Source: Desulfonema magnum
Lineage (GTDB): Bacteria > Desulfobacterota > Desulfobacteria > Desulfobacterales > 4be13
DNA length: 64,000 nucleotides
Assembly: GCF_017377395.1 (NCBI RefSeq)
Contig: NZ_CP061800.1
Span: forward strand, 5,229,633 to 5,293,632
Direction of reading: 5' to 3'
Below are positions 44,532-53,556 of the stretch, in pieces; the stretch's first letter is position 1; each line of letters starts with the position of its first letter. The translations under genes and the position numbers were made by a program. The notes under the pieces are model-generated. The model searched no databases and was not told the DNA's origin. It worked only from the letters and a program-made list of their open reading frames with translations.

Positions 44532-45920
44532 ATGGCAATTAAAAAGGGAGATATCATTGAACTTAAAATTTCTGATATCGCGTTTGGCGGAAAAGGACTT
44601 ACGCGGGTTAACGGACTTGCTGTGTTTGTGGATCAGTCCGTGCCTTCGGATTATGTAAAAGTTCGCATCATAAAGAAAAAAAAGAATTATGCGGAGGCCC
44701 GGATTCTTGAAATCATTGAGCCTTCCCCCCTCAGAACAGATCCGCCGTGTAAATACAGCAATTATTGCGGGGGATGCAAATGGCAGTTTTTAGATTACGA
44801 TAAACAGGTTGAATACAAACAGCAGCATGTCTCGGAATCCATTGAGCATATCGGCGTGATAGAAAATGTTCCGGTTCATCCGACAATCCCTTCGGAACTG
44901 ATCTTTGGTTACAGAAATAAAATGGAGTTTTCATGTTCGGATAAAAGATGGCTCCTGCCTGATGAGATGGGCAGAGAAGATATTGACACGGATTTTGCTC
45001 TCGGGCTCCATGTGCCAGGCACGTTTCACAAGGTTCTTGACACGGACGCGTGTCTGCTTCACCCGGACCTCGGAAACCATATTCTCGAAGATATCAGAAA
45101 ATTTATAAAACATTCCCGCGTGCCTGTCTATGGACTTCGCAGCCATGTCGGGTTCTGGCGTTTTGTCATGCTGAGACATTCTGTGGCTTATGATCAGTGG
45201 ATGGTAAATATTATCACAGCGTCAGAAGACCGGGACACGGTGCAGCCCCTTGCCGACTTGCTCATGGAGAAATATCCCGGGGTCGTGTCCGTCATAAACA
45301 ACATCACGTCGCGTAAGGCAGGCATTGCCATCGGAGAATATGAAATCCTTCTTGCCGGGGAATCTGTTCTGAAAGATAAGATCGGTCCCTTTGAGTTTGA
45401 GATATCTGCAAATTCTTTTTTTCAGACAAATACACGGGGGGCAGAACGTTTATATGAAACTGTGAAAAACTATGCCGGACTTACGAGCGGGGAAACGGTT
45501 GTTGATCTTTACAGCGGTACAGGCACGATTGCTTTATATCTTTCGGGATTGGCGAAAAAAGTAATTGGTATGGAAATTATTGAAAGTGCAGTGGCGGATG
45601 CCGAAAATAACTGCCGAGTCAACAGTGTTTCCAATTGCCAGTTTATACGCGGGGATATAAAGAATTGTCTTTCACAGCTTACGATTACCCCCGAGGTGAT
45701 GATTATTGATCCTCCGAGGGTCGGGATGCACAAAAATGTTGTGAAACAGGTCATGGAAATGGCTCCGGAACGGATTGTTTATGTCTCCTGCAATCCCTCG
45801 ACGTTGGCACGGGACATGGGTATGATGAAAGAAGATTATGATATTTTGGAAGTCCAGCCTGTTGATATGTTTCCGCACACATATCACATAGAATCTGTGG
45901 CAAAGCTTCAAAAAAAATAA
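44532..45920 (+). CDS. rlmD: 23S rRNA (uracil-5-)-methyltransferase RlmD/RumA-type
   Basis: This enzyme makes m5U in 23S rRNA (or a related uridine) using AdoMet. The 462-residue protein has an N-terminal TRAM domain (1-60), then an iron-sulfur cysteine set C73, C79, C82 (CKYSNYCGGCKWQFLDY). The methyltransferase domain has VVDLYSGTGTIALYL, IIDPPRVGMHKNVV, and the catalytic cysteine in VYVSCNPSTLARDMG. The C-terminal DMFPHTYHIESVAKL is characteristic. Distinguishing RlmD from RlmCD or TrmA-like relatives is not possible by eye, but the Fe-S cysteines favour the RumA group. Confidence 0.92.
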   Translation: MAIKKGDIIELKISDIAFGGKGLTRVNGLAVFVDQSVPSDYVKVRIIKKKKNYAEARILEIIEPSPLRTDPPCKYSNYCGGCKWQFLDYDKQVEYKQQHVSESIEHIGVIENVPVHPTIPSELIFGYRNKMEFSCSDKRWLLPDEMGREDIDTDFALGLHVPGTFHKVLDTDACLLHPDLGNHILEDIRKFIKHSRVPVYGLRSHVGFWRFVMLRHSVAYDQWMVNIITASEDRDTVQPLADLLMEKYPGVVSVINNITSRKAGIAIGEYEILLAGESVLKDKIGPFEFEISANSFFQTNTRGAERLYETVKNYAGLTSGETVVDLYSGTGTIALYLSGLAKKVIGMEIIESAVADAENNCRVNSVSNCQFIRGDIKNCLSQLTITPEVMIIDPPRVGMHKNVVKQVMEMAPERIVYVSCNPSTLARDMGMMKEDYDILEVQPVDMFPHTYHIESVAKLQKK

Positions 45921-46434
45921 ACTGAAGGAAGCAGGATAAGAAAAAAAATTTCCCTTTTTATCCAATATCGTTCGGCATGATTTTTTGCATAGCCGGACGG
46001 AAATGCCCGGCATTTCCGCATTTTGGAGAAATTGTTTCCGAAAAACGCCCGGCGGACATTTCGGGATTTCAGTTTTCCGGATATATGAATTCAGTTAGTT
46101 ACAAATGTATGCAAAAATCGTGCCGAACGGTATTGCTTTTTATCCTGCTTCCCTGTTGCTCTGTTCTTATATCGTCTGAATTTTCGAAAACGGTCTGAAT
46201 TTTAAATTTTATGATAAACACGGTCTGTTCAGCCGAATATTATCACTGTGAATATCTGTTGCACGGACAATACGCAAAATCAGCTTTGTGCAAAGGGCGG
46301 ATTCAATTTTTTACAAAAGGTGTAAGAAAGAGAATCTTTCTGTGTATATCAGATATAGAGAAGGGGGGAATTCTTTACTTCAAATCTGCGATTGCTTAAA
46401 TGCGAATTCAGCTGGAAACAGAAAGGCGGTAACT
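45921..46434. other. Intergenic, no convincing gene
   Basis: It holds a short palindrome CGGAAATGCC/CGGCATTTCCG at ~46000-46020. Open frames (45977-46198 and an upstream extension of the PilZ gene) lack ribosome sites and family features. The PilZ promoter is presumably here but was not identified. Confidence 0.4.
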
Positions 46435-46821
46435 ATGTTTTTTGGGAAAAAGAAACGTCGGTGTAAAAAGCGATACATGGTTTTTTGGGATGGATTGCTT
46501 GAAGCCCGGTTTCCTGATTTTCAGGAAAAGATAGAAGTCAGAGTGGATAATTTCTCGTGTTCCGGGGCCACGCTTCATTCTGACCGGGTTTTTCTGAACG
46601 GACATCACCTGATTGCCGCTGATCAAAAACCTGAATTGGACTTAAAGATTCTTTCACCGGAGGGTGTTCTTGAATCAAGGATAGAAATACGATGGTACAG
46701 ATGGCTGGCTGAAAAAAATATTTTTGAGATTGGCATTCGATTTATGGATATCTTAAAAGAAAAAGAGGAATTTATTGACAGAATAATAAATAAACTTCGC
46801 CGAGGATACTGTTATTTATGA
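46435..46821 (+). CDS. PilZ-domain protein, putative c-di-GMP receptor
   Basis: The ATG at 46435 follows AAAGGCGG at short spacing. The 128-residue protein is one PilZ-like domain. The RxxxR motif is seen as RCKKR (residues 9-13), and the second ligand motif appears as DNFSCSGATLHS (the D/NxSxxG position). The barrel ends with IEIRWYRWLAEKNIFEIGIRFMDI. These are the residues that bind c-di-GMP in the family, so binding is likely. It could be a receptor in the same c-di-GMP network as the riboswitch at 6.6 kb. An upstream in-frame extension of 49 codons is not supported. Confidence 0.78.
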   Translation: MFFGKKKRRCKKRYMVFWDGLLEARFPDFQEKIEVRVDNFSCSGATLHSDRVFLNGHHLIAADQKPELDLKILSPEGVLESRIEIRWYRWLAEKNIFEIGIRFMDILKEKEEFIDRIINKLRRGYCYL

Positions 46822-46839
46822 TGTTTATGAAAAAAAGTG

Positions 46840-46925
46840 TTAGGTGTCAGGTGTTAAGTGTTAGGAAAAAAATTGTAAGACCTTCATATTGCGTTGTGAC
46901 TGGCAGGTCATGAGCCTTTATAAAA
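46840..46925. repeat. Single inverse copy of the hairpin-heptamer unit
   Basis: GTGTTAGGTGTCAGGTGTT and AAGTGTTAGG are followed by CGTTGTGACTGGCAGGTCA and TGAGCC. This is the reverse complement of one unit of the 41.8-43.0 kb array, placed just after the PilZ gene. The gap up to 47327 shows nothing else. Confidence 0.8.
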
Positions 46926-47327
46926 CAAAAGCGTCAGGTGTCAGATATCAGACGTTAACGCTTTGCATTATTCATTTTTTTATTTTAATATCTGACATCT
47001 GACAGTTAAGAAGTTTGCTCTGTCCGCATCTCCCCGCCATAAGAAATACTGAGCAAATATTCCGCTGTAACACAAAAATATTCTCTGTCTGTTCTTATCA
47101 TTCAGAGTCTGTTCTTATCATTTTGTCAAGCTGGTTTTGCCGAACTTCAGCTTTATCCATATTTTTTCTACCAAATTCTTCATTGACTATCTCCTTTGTT
47201 TTGGTTATTTTTATAGCCACTGGATTTTGTTTTTATGGCATGAAAATTGCATATTTCACAGCATATATTTTTTAATCTGTTTTATTGAAATTTTCGAGGC
47301 AAATTTTGTCAGAAAACAAAATCAGGT

Positions 47328-47402
47328 AAGGGATTTCCCCAAAAATAAAATACCCGGAAATGTAAAAAAGTAGGGTGGGTGGAGCGAAGCGCAACCCACC
47401 GC
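47328..47402. repeat. GTAGGGTGGGTGGAGCGAAGC dispersed repeat
   Basis: AAGGGATTTCCCCAAAAATA is followed by AAATACCCGG and GTAGGGTGGGTGGAGCGAAG. The same order occurs at 57769-57845, where the second half is a full palindrome. Between 47402 and 47746 are an AAACCCGGGTTT-family copy (47645-47715) and no gene. Confidence 0.75.
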
Positions 47403-47746
47403 ACTGAAATTTATCTCGTTTATCTCGTTCCCATGGTTTGCGTGGGAATGCAGTGCGGACGCTTCGCTTCCTGATTTTCATGTTGCTGTCCGGGACGCGA
47501 AGCACGGAAACAAGGGGGGGGCGTGTCCTGGCAATAACTGAGATTCAGTCTTATCCGGCATTCGCATATTGAAATCTGAAATTTACTTGAAATTCGGAGC
47601 CTGAAATTTGTTATTTCCGGTTTATCCGGATCAGGTTTTTTTATAAACGCTCATGAAAAAGCCGGGTTTTTTGCCCCCGGTTATGAAAATATTTTCAGAT
47701 AAAAAACCCGGGTTTTCAAAATGTATTTTCACAGTAAAAAATAAGC

Positions 47747-48742
47747 GTGACCAAACCAAGCAAATCTCTTATGGTATCGAATAATAATATAGATATTCTG
47801 AAAAAAGTCCTGGCCCGAGCAAAAGAAGAAGTTGCCAAAGTCATTATCGGACAGGATCATGTGGTGGATAAGTCGCTGATTACGATTTTTACCGGCAGTC
47901 ATGCCCTGATTGAAGGCGTTCCCGGAGTAGGAAAGACTCTGCTTGTACGGACGCTCTCGTATGTGCTGGGATGTGAGTTTTCCCGAATCCAGTTCACGCC
48001 GGACCTTATGCCCGCGGACATCACCGGGACCCATGTGTTTGATTTGAAAAAGGACGAATTTTCCTTAGTCAGAGGTCCTGTGTTCACGACGTTCCTACTC
48101 GCGGATGAAATCAACCGGGCACCTGCCAAAACACAGTCCGCGCTCCTTCAGGCCATGCAGGAAAGAACCGTCAGCATTGACCGGGAGACTCATGTTCTGT
48201 CACCAAATTTCACGGTGTTTGCCACCCAGAACCCCATTGAATACGAAGGCACATATCCGCTGCCCGAAGCTCAGAAAGACCGTTTCATGCTCAGAATCAC
48301 AATGGATCATCCTGACCGGGAGGAAGAACTGATGCTGGCCAATAGGATGCTTGGTACAGAATCGCCTGAGGCGACGCTGGCAGGCGGCGCTGTAAAACCG
48401 ATCATCACGCCTGAAATTCTGACAAAACTGCGTACCTGCCTGGAAGGGCTTCTGATAAAAGAGGAGCTTGTGGGATATATTGTTGATATTGTGCGCAGAA
48501 CACGCACACACCAAAGCGTACTCGTCGGCGCGGGTCCCCGGGCGACCCAGTCGCTGCTTCTGGCCAGCCGGGCCTTTGCCGCTATCCAGGAACGGGATTT
48601 TGTCACGCCTGATGATGTCAAACTCATGTCCGTACCCGTTCTGGAACATCGCCTGATTCTTCGGCCTGAATATGAAATTGAGGGGCTCACGGTTACGGAA
48701 GTGATTCAAAATATTTTGGAGGATATCGCCGTGCCGAGATGA
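47747..48742 (+). CDS. MoxR-family AAA+ ATPase
   Basis: The 331-residue protein has Walker A GVPGVGKT (~60-67), Walker B FLLADEINRAP, sensor 1 ATQNPIEYEGTYPLPEAQKDRF, and the C-terminal lid. MoxR ATPases act as chaperones that insert cofactors or assemble complexes, usually with a VWA-domain protein encoded next door (DUF58/BatA). No such partner follows; the next gene is a hydrolase. The start is uncertain: GTG at 47747 or ATG at 47771, neither with a clear ribosome site. The homology begins after residue ~15 in either case. Confidence 0.88.
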   Translation: MTKPSKSLMVSNNNIDILKKVLARAKEEVAKVIIGQDHVVDKSLITIFTGSHALIEGVPGVGKTLLVRTLSYVLGCEFSRIQFTPDLMPADITGTHVFDLKKDEFSLVRGPVFTTFLLADEINRAPAKTQSALLQAMQERTVSIDRETHVLSPNFTVFATQNPIEYEGTYPLPEAQKDRFMLRITMDHPDREEELMLANRMLGTESPEATLAGGAVKPIITPEILTKLRTCLEGLLIKEELVGYIVDIVRRTRTHQSVLVGAGPRATQSLLLASRAFAAIQERDFVTPDDVKLMSVPVLEHRLILRPEYEIEGLTVTEVIQNILEDIAVPR

Positions 48743-48825
48743 TTTTTTTTAAAACTGACTTGACGCGTTATGCTATGGTCTGACCTTCTTATGATCTGTC
48801 CTTAACTTTTATGAAGGAGTTATTA

Positions 48826-49719
48826 ATGAGTGAAGAAATCCTTTTAAAATCTGTAAAACTGACAAACGGGGAAACAATAGGCTACAGAGAGAGAAATCAT
48901 GGAAACCGAACCATATTTCTCATTCATGGAAATATGACATCTTCAAAGCATTGGGACATGCTTATGGAAAAAATTCCCAAAAACTATAAGATCATTGCCA
49001 TTGATCTGCGAGGATTCGGAATTTCTTCATACAATACCCCTGTCACTTCTCTGAAAGATTTTTCTCAAGATATAAAATTGTTCGCAGATACTCTCGGGTT
49101 GGAACATTTCACCCTTGGAGGCTGGTCCGCGGGCGGAGCGGTTGCCATGCAATTTACGGCCGATTATCCTCAGCAGGTCAGCAAACTGGTCTTAGTGGAA
49201 TCTGTCGGGATAAAGGGGTTTCCGATGCTGAAATTTAATGATCAGGGAGAGCCTCTGGGAGAATTTGTAAAAACAAAAGAAGAAGTTGAAAAACAGATTG
49301 CGCCGATAGTGAACGCAGTCACAAACAAAGACAAGGCCTATCTGCGGGCATTATGGAATAAGCTGATCTACACGCAAAAACAGCCCTCACCTGAAAGATA
49401 CGAAGAATATTTGGAAGATATGCTCACGCAAAAAAATCATACAGATGTATATCTCTCGCTTATAAAATTTAACATTTCAAATGAAAACAACGGGATTATC
49501 AACGGATCAGGAGAAGTGGATAAAATTGATGTTCCCACCCTCGTCATTCAGGGAGATAAGGATCGTGTTATCCCTGTGATGATGGCAAAGGAAATAGCGG
49601 ACGGGATAGGGGGTAACGCGAAACTTGTTGTTCTGGAGAACTGCGGACATTCTCCGCTGACAGATTGTCCGGATAAGCTTATTTCTTATCTGACAAGTAA
49701 AACAAATGCATTTTCATAA
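48826..49719 (+). CDS. Alpha/beta hydrolase
   Basis: The 297-residue cytoplasmic enzyme starts at the ATG with AAGGAG 7-8 nt upstream; an ATG five codons earlier overlaps that site. The fold is clear: oxyanion HGNMTSSKHW (~34-43), nucleophile elbow GGWSAGG with S101, the acid in IQGDKDRVIP, and the base in CGHSPLTDCP. A cap domain covers ~130-230. The class includes esterases, C-C hydrolases and haloperoxidases; the substrate cannot be told. It lies 84 bp after the MoxR gene, maybe with its own promoter. Confidence 0.85.
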   Translation: MSEEILLKSVKLTNGETIGYRERNHGNRTIFLIHGNMTSSKHWDMLMEKIPKNYKIIAIDLRGFGISSYNTPVTSLKDFSQDIKLFADTLGLEHFTLGGWSAGGAVAMQFTADYPQQVSKLVLVESVGIKGFPMLKFNDQGEPLGEFVKTKEEVEKQIAPIVNAVTNKDKAYLRALWNKLIYTQKQPSPERYEEYLEDMLTQKNHTDVYLSLIKFNISNENNGIINGSGEVDKIDVPTLVIQGDKDRVIPVMMAKEIADGIGGNAKLVVLENCGHSPLTDCPDKLISYLTSKTNAFS

Positions 49720-50103
49720 TTTATCTGAGCAGAGAGTTCTGACTAGTAGAACCAGCAATTCATAACCACGTTTCAGAATCTTTATACCTTATCTGAAGTA
49801 TCATCCAATTTTTATGCTGCCTTTTTGTTATCAGGGGGTTACGGATACCCGGGTGTTTTTATAATTCTCACCCCGATAATGAATTGCCGCGGGATATCAG
49901 ACATTATTTCAAAGCCTATATTGTACGGTTTCCGCTTCTCCACTCATCAGTCAAAAAACGGAACATCATTCGCATTCTGTTATTTCTTCCAATTTGCTTT
50001 CTGACTTTACATCATCATTAAGTTTCTGTATTATCCTACCGGCTGACCGTTCAGCGCCACAGGTTTGTCAAAATTTTGTAATCAGCTATGAAAGGGATAA
50101 TCA
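49720..50103. other. Intergenic, no gene seen
   Basis: About 380 bp between the hydrolase and rarA. It shows no member of the window's repeat families and no structured RNA. A short frame at 49994-50185 overlaps the rarA start in another frame and has no support. Confidence 0.4.
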
Positions 50104-51465
50104 TTGGATATTTTTGAATACCAGGCTCAGAAAGCAGCAAAAGCGTCAGGTCCCCTTGCAGAAAGAATGCGTCCGAAAAATCTGAACGAGTTTGTCGGGC
50201 AAACCCATATTACAGGCCAGGGGACTCTGTTCCGCCATGCCATTGAAAAAGACCGCATCTTCTCCATGATTCTCTGGGGACCGCCCGGATGCGGAAAAAC
50301 AACCCTTGCCAGGATATTGGCAGGAGAAACCCGCGCTTATTTTGTCCATTTTTCAGCAGTGCTGTCCGGTGTGAAAGAAATCCGCTCGGTGATTCAGGAT
50401 GCCAAGGACCAGCAAACGCTTTACCGGAAAAAGACAATTCTTTTTGTTGATGAGATACACCGGTTCAACAAAAGTCAGCAGGATGCTTTTCTTCATCATG
50501 TGGAAAGCGGTCTGATCACGCTGATCGGCGCGACCACTGAAAATCCCTCCTTTGAAGTCATCGCGCCCCTTTTATCCCGATGCCGGGTGATCACCCTGAA
50601 GACCCTTTCATCAGCAGATATTGCCGCCATACTTGAACACGCCCTTAAAGACAGGGAACGAGGGCTCGGGGATATGAACCTTGTTTTGGATCAGGATGCC
50701 CTCTCCCATCTCATACGCATCGCAGACGGTGATGCCCGTTCCGCTTTAAACTGTCTTGAGATCGCAGCATCTCTGCTCGTGTCGGAAAATGATGTTTCCC
50801 ATGAGAGCAACTCACAGAGCATAACCCTTCAGGTCTTGGAAAATGCTTTGCAGAACAAGTCGCTGCTTTATGACAAGGCTGGAGAAGAACATTATAATCT
50901 TATATCCGCATTTCATAAAAGTCTGCGGGGAAGTGACCCGGACGCGGCTCTTTACTGGCTCGGTCGTATGCTGTCCGCGGGAGAAGACCCGATGTATGTG
51001 GCCCGAAGGATGGTGAGGTTTGCGTCCGAGGATGTGGGAAATGCGGACCCTTCGGCCCTTGGAATGGCACTGAGTGCGACAGAGGCGTTCAAATTTCTCG
51101 GACATCCCGAAGGGGACCTGGCACTTGCCCAGGCAGCAGCCTATCTTGCAACCGCTCCCAAAAGCAACAGCATATACGCTGCCTACGGAAAAGTTAAAGA
51201 AGTGATTCAGCATTCAGGGTCACTTCCTGTCCCTTTTCATATACGAAATGCGCCCACGGGGCTGATGAAAAATTTAGGATATGGCAGAGATTACAAATAT
51301 GCCCATGATTATAAGGAAGCATATGTTTCCCAAGAATATCTTCCGAAAAAACTCCGGGAACAATTATACTACTTCCCCACGGAGAGAGGTTATGAAAAGA
51401 TCATAAAACAGAGGCTCGACAAATGGAGAAGTCTGAAAAAAGGGAACGCGGGCAGGAAAGGATAG
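50104..51465 (+). CDS. rarA: Replication-associated recombination protein RarA (MgsA)
   Basis: RarA is a clamp-loader-like AAA+ ATPase that acts at stalled replication forks. The 453-residue length is normal. Motifs are LAERMRPKNLNEFVGQTHI, Walker A GPPGCGKTT, Walker B ILFVDEIHRFNKSQQDAFL, sensor 1 GATTENPSFEV, and the C-terminal tetramerisation domain (FHKSLRGSDPDAALYWLGRML, PHPK-like ending). The start is a TTG at 50104 with AAAGGGAT upstream; no ATG fits the conserved N-terminus. It appears monocistronic. Confidence 0.94.
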   Translation: MDIFEYQAQKAAKASGPLAERMRPKNLNEFVGQTHITGQGTLFRHAIEKDRIFSMILWGPPGCGKTTLARILAGETRAYFVHFSAVLSGVKEIRSVIQDAKDQQTLYRKKTILFVDEIHRFNKSQQDAFLHHVESGLITLIGATTENPSFEVIAPLLSRCRVITLKTLSSADIAAILEHALKDRERGLGDMNLVLDQDALSHLIRIADGDARSALNCLEIAASLLVSENDVSHESNSQSITLQVLENALQNKSLLYDKAGEEHYNLISAFHKSLRGSDPDAALYWLGRMLSAGEDPMYVARRMVRFASEDVGNADPSALGMALSATEAFKFLGHPEGDLALAQAAAYLATAPKSNSIYAAYGKVKEVIQHSGSLPVPFHIRNAPTGLMKNLGYGRDYKYAHDYKEAYVSQEYLPKKLREQLYYFPTERGYEKIIKQRLDKWRSLKKGNAGRKG

Positions 51466-51790
51466 CAGCTTAATATCTGAATATTAAGAGAACTGACAGG
51501 CATTCGGAGTTTCATAATTTTTTTTATACGAACCATAAGAAAAAGATTGCCAAAATAAAAAAAAAGTCGTATTTTTCCAAAATAACGGAATGAGGAACAG
51601 GCCCTGATCATTGTTTTTCTCAGTTATCAGACACGACAGACACGAATATTCGAAAACCTTTGAGTTTCCGACACTCCCGGGTCTGATGTCCGGTTTGTAC
51701 TTTCCGGGTACTCCGTTTAATGAGATATCGGAGGAAACGATGATCATGCCCGGAACCGTGTTAAATCTGAAAAAAATTTGTGAGGTGACT

Positions 51791-52408
51791 ATGAAAAAAC
51801 AAGGGAAAAAGAGCAACGCTCAACTGATTATCGGAGTGTTGCTGACAGGAAAGGATTTGAAGTCTCGGGAAATTTCTGAGAAAATCGCTGAAACTGAGGG
51901 AAGAACGATCAATGTCCAGGATGTCGCGAGTATGCTTTCAAAGATAAGTGACCACAATAAATGCCATCTGGGGTATTTTATAGAAAGAGAGCAAAAAGGA
52001 AACGGGTTTGTTTATCATATGGTTCAGGAGGCTTTGGCCTTCTCGGAAAAAAAGGCATATGACCTGACCCTTAAGACAGGAAAAGACAGATACACGCTTG
52101 CTCAGGCTTTGGAAGAATTTCCCGGATTAAATCAGTATGTCGAATCTCCCAAAGCCAGACCCGGAGTCAAAGACATCCCCAAAAAACCTGCTGCTAAAAA
52201 AGCTGCCAAGGCAGTTAAGCCAGCCAAACCCGTAAAAAAAGAAAAAGCAACAGTAAAACCGTTGTCTGAGTCGAAGGTTGCCGCATCGGTTTCAGAGGAT
52301 AAAAAAGTTGAAGATATGGCTGCCAGACTGATTCAGAAAATTGATGAGCTTGGCGGATTAAACCTTAATGTCAAATTATCCTTCCAACTTGAAGAGGCTG
52401 AAAAATAA
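51791..52408 (+). CDS. Putative winged-helix protein with H1-like Lys/Ala/Pro tail
   Basis: I do not recognise a named family. The ATG at 51791 has a strong GAGGTGA site. Residues ~8-110 look like two winged-helix-type units (SNAQLIIGVLLTGKDLKSREISEKIAE, then VQDVASMLSKISDH and a GKDRYTLAQALEEFPGL segment). Residues ~118-150 are a basic low-complexity linker (KKPAAKKAAKAVKPAKPVKK) like histone H1 or AlgP tails. The C-terminal ~40 residues form an amphipathic segment (VEDMAARLIQKIDELGGLNLNVKL). DNA binding is likely; chromosome organisation or regulation is inference. A 60-codon in-frame extension upstream is not supported. Confidence 0.65.
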   Translation: MKKQGKKSNAQLIIGVLLTGKDLKSREISEKIAETEGRTINVQDVASMLSKISDHNKCHLGYFIEREQKGNGFVYHMVQEALAFSEKKAYDLTLKTGKDRYTLAQALEEFPGLNQYVESPKARPGVKDIPKKPAAKKAAKAVKPAKPVKKEKATVKPLSESKVAASVSEDKKVEDMAARLIQKIDELGGLNLNVKLSFQLEEAEK

Positions 52409-52463
52409 TTTATCTGTTCCGGCAACCGATGGCTTTTTTAGCTTTACTCAGACTGGCTTATAA

Positions 52464-52500
52464 GAACTGCCCCTGTATGCATCAGACTAAGGGGCAGTTC
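52464..52500. terminator. Perfect 11-bp hairpin after the winged-helix gene
   Basis: GAACTGCCCCT (52464-52474) and AGGGGCAGTTC (52490-52500) are exact inverses with a 15-nt loop. The hairpin lies 56 nt past the upstream stop codon, but the following sequence is only mildly T-rich. The loop reads TATGCATCAGACTAAGG together with the stem, close to the 19-bp end of the mini-elements at 25.6 and 43.3 kb. Confidence 0.45.
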
Positions 52501-52608
52501 GGTTTCTGTGAGTGTGGCTTTTCTTCTGAATTAATAAAATTTTGCGACCTGCTACTTGGTCTCTCTGCTCCAAAAAAAAACATTAATCTTTCATCCATAT
52601 GGTTTTCA

Positions 52609-53508
52609 GTGATCAGACTTTTATTCTTCATATTTCTGCTTTTTATTGTTTCTTTTGAATCCCTTTATGCAGCACAGCGGTCTGTCATACAAACCAATGA
52701 GCTCGTTGTGATATTTGATGAGTCGCTGGGCGCGGCCGCGAAAGAAGTCACAACAATCTATCCGGAGATTAAATCGGAACTGGAGACACTTCTCAGATGG
52801 AAACTGAATTTGAAACCTGCTGTTCTGCTGGTTAAGGAGAATCAGACGTTTCAAAGAATGACAGGGAATAATTTTTTTGTGGCATTTGCAGTTCCTCGGA
52901 AAAAGCTGATCGTGATTGACTACTCAAAAATGCACAATCATCCTTTTACTCTCAGAATAACACTGAAACATGAATTATGCCATCTCCTGCTTCATCATCA
53001 CATCGGAACCGACAACCTGCCCAAATGGCTAGATGAAGGCATCGCTCAATGGGTAAGTGACGGTATGTCAGAACTCATCATGGATAAGAAACGCGTACTT
53101 GATGAGGCAGTGTTAACTGGAAATTATTTGCCTCTGAATGCCCTGACTTACCGCTTTCCCAGGGACAGACGATCTGTTTCCCTGGCTTATGAAGAGAGCA
53201 AAAGTTTGGTGATGTATATGGAGAAAGAATTCGGTGAAAATGAAATTATAAGTCTGCTCAACGATCTGAAAACGGGTGATGAAATTGATTCGGCAATCCG
53301 AAAAAATTTTTCAATTTCCCTGGATGAACTTGAAAAAACATGGCATCAGCATCTCACAAGGACAACCACCTGGTTTGTGTATGTGGCGATCCATATCTAT
53401 GACATTCTCTTTTTCCTCACCGCATTGACAGCGATATACGGATTCGTAAGATTGGTGATTAAAAAAAGAGCATATAAAGATGACGATGGGGATGATGATG
53501 AGTTCTAA
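52609..53508 (+). CDS. Membrane-anchored gluzincin metallopeptidase (peptidase MA-like)
   Basis: The product of about 299 residues begins with a signal peptide or TM (VIRLLFFIFLLFIVSFESLYA). A peptidase MA-like domain follows, with HELCH at ~121-125 and the third zinc ligand in WLDEGIAQWVS, about 20 residues on. A C-terminal TM (~250-280: WFVYVAIHIYDILFFLTALTAIYGFV) and an acidic tail (DDDGDDDEF) end it. The domain should be periplasmic. The frame is open from an ATG at 52429, but that stretch includes the terminator-like hairpin, so the GTG at 52609 is preferred with low certainty. lptF follows after 48 bp. Confidence 0.78.
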   Translation: MIRLLFFIFLLFIVSFESLYAAQRSVIQTNELVVIFDESLGAAAKEVTTIYPEIKSELETLLRWKLNLKPAVLLVKENQTFQRMTGNNFFVAFAVPRKKLIVIDYSKMHNHPFTLRITLKHELCHLLLHHHIGTDNLPKWLDEGIAQWVSDGMSELIMDKKRVLDEAVLTGNYLPLNALTYRFPRDRRSVSLAYEESKSLVMYMEKEFGENEIISLLNDLKTGDEIDSAIRKNFSISLDELEKTWHQHLTRTTTWFVYVAIHIYDILFFLTALTAIYGFVRLVIKKRAYKDDDGDDDEF

Positions 53509-53518
53509 GTCGTAACAA

Positions 53519-53548
53519 CCAAATCACAAATCACAAATTCCAAATCAT
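53519..53548. repeat. AAATCAC heptamer tract before lptF
   Basis: Four heptamers, AAATCAC AAATCAC AAATTCC AAATCAT, end 8 bp before the lptF start codon, in the place where a ribosome site would be. It resembles, in complement, the TGATTTTG tract before ftsH. Confidence 0.7.
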
Positions 53549-53556
53549 AAATTTTT

